Positions 62,306 to 64,000 of a DNA stretch of 64,000 nucleotides are shown piece by piece. Positions within the stretch are counted from its first letter, which is position 1. Every line of letters begins with the position of its first letter. A program made the translations under genes and the position numbers. Under the pieces are notes generated by a model. It was given only the letters and a program-made list of their open reading frames with translations. It ran no database searches and was not told the DNA's origin. Origin of the DNA: Candidatus Zixiibacteriota bacterium (GTDB lineage Bacteria > Zixibacteria > MSB-5A5 > GN15 > PGXB01); NCBI GenBank assembly GCA_900498245.1, contig LS998015.1, positions 1,170,483 to 1,234,482 on the forward strand. Reading direction: 5' to 3'.

Positions 62306-64000
62306 ATGCCGAGAAAACGAATTATCTGGCACCTTTACCCTACTTATTTAATTCTGACCATTATTACGCTGGTGGCGGTTTCCTGGTACGGGACAAGCGG
62401 CCTGAAGGAATTGGCGCTGGAACAGACCGTAAATGATTTGAAATCGCGCATGATGCTGATTGAACCGGAGCTTACGGGGCCCGTCATCGGCGGCGATACG
62501 GTTCGCGTTGATTCTTTGTGCAAGGCCCTCGGGCTGACCTCTTCAACGCGGATAACGGTAATAATGAAGGATGGCAAAGTCATCGGCGACTCCCAAAACG
62601 ATCCGGCGACAATGGAGAATCACCGGAATCGCCCCGAGATTCAGGCGGTCTTTTCAGGGCGGGACGGAATCAATACCCGGTACAGCAGTACCCTTCACCT
62701 GAATATGGTCTACCTGGCCGCTCCGGTATTTTTGCAAAATAAAATAATTGCGGTCATGCGAGTTTCCATCCCTTTAATGTCGATCGAAAAAACAATCGGA
62801 CCGGTCAGAACGAAGATTATTCTGTTCGGAATAGCTGTCGCTATTCTGATGGCCCTTGCCAGTCTATATATTGCCCGCCGTATCGCCCGTCCCATCGAAA
62901 TTCTTCAACAGGGCGCCGAACGATTTGCGCAGGGTGATTTAAATCATAGAATGTCGGTCGCGGAAAATGACGAGTTGGGCGGGCTGGCTCGGGCCATGAA
63001 TGAGATGGCGGCCAATCTCAACGCCAGAATAGAGACTATCACGCGTCAGAGAAATGAACGGGAGGCCATTTTAGCCAGTATGGTCGAAGGGGTAATCGCT
63101 GTCGATGATGATGAACGTATTCTGAGTTCCAATCTGGCGGCGGCCCGTCTATTGGGTACGGACCCGCAGGCCATTATGGGAAAAACCATTCAGGAGGCGA
63201 TTAGGATTTCATCACTCCAGAAATTTATCTCGGAGGCCCTGCAGAGTTCCGGGCCGGTCGAAGCGGAAATGGCGATTATATCGGGCGGCGATAAAAACAT
63301 TCAAATTCACGGAATGCCTCTCAGGGATTCTGTGGGCCGAAGTATCGGCGCCCTTGTCGTTCTCAATGATATTACCCGGATAAAGAAATTGGAAAATATG
63401 CGCAAAGATTTCGTGGCCAATGTCTCGCACGAATTGAAGACCCCCATTACGAGCATTAAAGGTTTTGTCGAGACCCTGATCGATGGTGCTGTCAAATCCC
63501 CCGAAGAATCGGATCGATTTTTGAAAATTATTCAGAAACAGGTTGATCGGCTCAATAATATTGTTCAGGATATTCTGACACTCGCATATATTGAGAAGGA
63601 AACCGAGGGGGATAGAATTCCGCTGGAAATTGCCCCTGTTAAAGAGGTCCTGCTTAATGCCATTGAGGCCGTCAACGCCAAAGCGTCGATGCGCGACATT
63701 AAGATTAATCTGATCTGTGAGGATGCTATAAAAGCGAAAATCAATGCCGCATTAATGGAGCAGGCAGTTGTCAATCTTATAGATAATGCCATTAACTACA
63801 GTGAGTCTGGAACGGTGATAGAGATTGCGGTTGGTGACGATCACGAAGGAGCTAAAATTTCTGTCCGCGATCATGGAAGCGGGATCGCCCCGGAGCATCT
63901 GTCACGGATATTCGAGCGTTTCTATAGAGTCGATCGGGCCAGAAGTCGGGCTGTCGGCGGAACCGGACTGGGCCTGGCCATTGTCAAACATATCATCCTC
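62306..64000 (+). CDS. PhoR-like sensor histidine kinase (3' end outside window)
   Basis: 565 codons are visible from ATG 62306 and the frame is still open at the window edge. Order: transmembrane helix (about 10-28), a periplasmic sensor of ~135 residues, a second helix (about 170-190), HAMP (about 190-245), PAS (about 255-365), HisKA with VANVSHELKTPI (His375) and HATPase_c with NLIDNAINYS, DHGSGIAPEHL, FERFYRVDRARS and GTGLGLAIVKH. The IFERFYRVD block is characteristic of PhoR-type kinases. Only the last part of the ATPase domain is missing. Confidence 0.93.
   Translation, partial: MPRKRIIWHLYPTYLILTIITLVAVSWYGTSGLKELALEQTVNDLKSRMMLIEPELTGPVIGGDTVRVDSLCKALGLTSSTRITVIMKDGKVIGDSQNDPATMENHRNRPEIQAVFSGRDGINTRYSSTLHLNMVYLAAPVFLQNKIIAVMRVSIPLMSIEKTIGPVRTKIILFGIAVAILMALASLYIARRIARPIEILQQGAERFAQGDLNHRMSVAENDELGGLARAMNEMAANLNARIETITRQRNEREAILASMVEGVIAVDDDERILSSNLAAARLLGTDPQAIMGKTIQEAIRISSLQKFISEALQSSGPVEAEMAIISGGDKNIQIHGMPLRDSVGRSIGALVVLNDITRIKKLENMRKDFVANVSHELKTPITSIKGFVETLIDGAVKSPEESDRFLKIIQKQVDRLNNIVQDILTLAYIEKETEGDRIPLEIAPVKEVLLNAIEAVNAKASMRDIKINLICEDAIKAKINAALMEQAVVNLIDNAINYSESGTVIEIAVGDDHEGAKISVRDHGSGIAPEHLSRIFERFYRVDRARSRAVGGTGLGLAIVKHIIL

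Noticed and set aside
1-64000. CRISPR array or phage module
   Set aside because: No regularly spaced identical repeats and no cas, integrase, capsid or terminase genes were seen.

Overview
The window reads as one contiguous piece of a chromosome from an uncultured diderm bacterium of the Fibrobacteres-Chlorobi-Bacteroidetes sphere, most like candidate phylum Zixibacteria. Supporting signs are secreted proteins ending in a Por/T9SS-type sorting domain with the QNYPNPFNP motif, cohesin- and dockerin-like domains in non-cellulosomal proteins, many large PAS/GAF kinases paired with sigma-54 activators, and outer-membrane beta barrels. The phylum assignment is inference; no rRNA or ribosomal protein is present.

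Layout. 1-7.1 kb: the accD end, folC, then a signalling run (kinase, receiver-kinase hybrid, NtrC-type activator) and a degenerate GGDEF protein. 7.2-10.8 kb: valS (minus) divergent from mazG. 10.8-20.6 kb: an accessory region holding a RAYT transposase between inverted REP hairpins, three tandem small secreted proteins, a TPR/sigma-54 activator overlapping the last of them, a sigma-54 promoter in front of a Cys-rich secreted protein, three paralogous two-helix membrane proteins and a dockerin protein. 20.7-23.9 kb: a self-contained polyamine operon on the minus strand (XRE-cupin regulator, speD, ornithine decarboxylase, speE). 24.1-29 kb: envelope proteins, a candidate structured RNA, a DUF116 protein and a DsrC / cytochrome b / DsrK-like redox module. 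29-31.5 kb: cysteine desulfurase, ADP-ribosylglycohydrolase and tRNA-Met. 31.6-42 kb: a 2112-residue multi-PAS kinase with its sigma-54 regulator, then a NarL-type pair. 42.8-53.6 kb: large secreted proteins and a chemoreceptor. 53.7-61.3 kb: two MFS exporters, a homoaconitase-like dehydratase, an outer-membrane protein, a cysteine hydrolase and a DinB-like protein. 61.6-64 kb: a PhoB/PhoR pair, the kinase running off the window.

The part most likely to be new is 12.9-19.3 kb. Small secreted precursors with near-identical promoter and leader DNA but divergent mature parts sit directly upstream of, and overlap, a cytoplasmic TPR-sigma-54 activator. A well-formed -24/-12 promoter follows that gene and drives a secreted protein whose C terminus is a six-cysteine hydrophobic domain, followed by small membrane proteins sharing a W-F-T-P-K-G motif. 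A peptide-sensing, sigma-54-output circuit controlling a bacteriocin-like or surface product is my working reading. It is inference from gene order and motifs only.

Two double-palindrome elements (after mazG and after the TPR activator) share a 7-4-7 geometry and 31-bp centre spacing but differ in sequence by compensatory changes, which points to a hairpin-selected repeat family in this genome.
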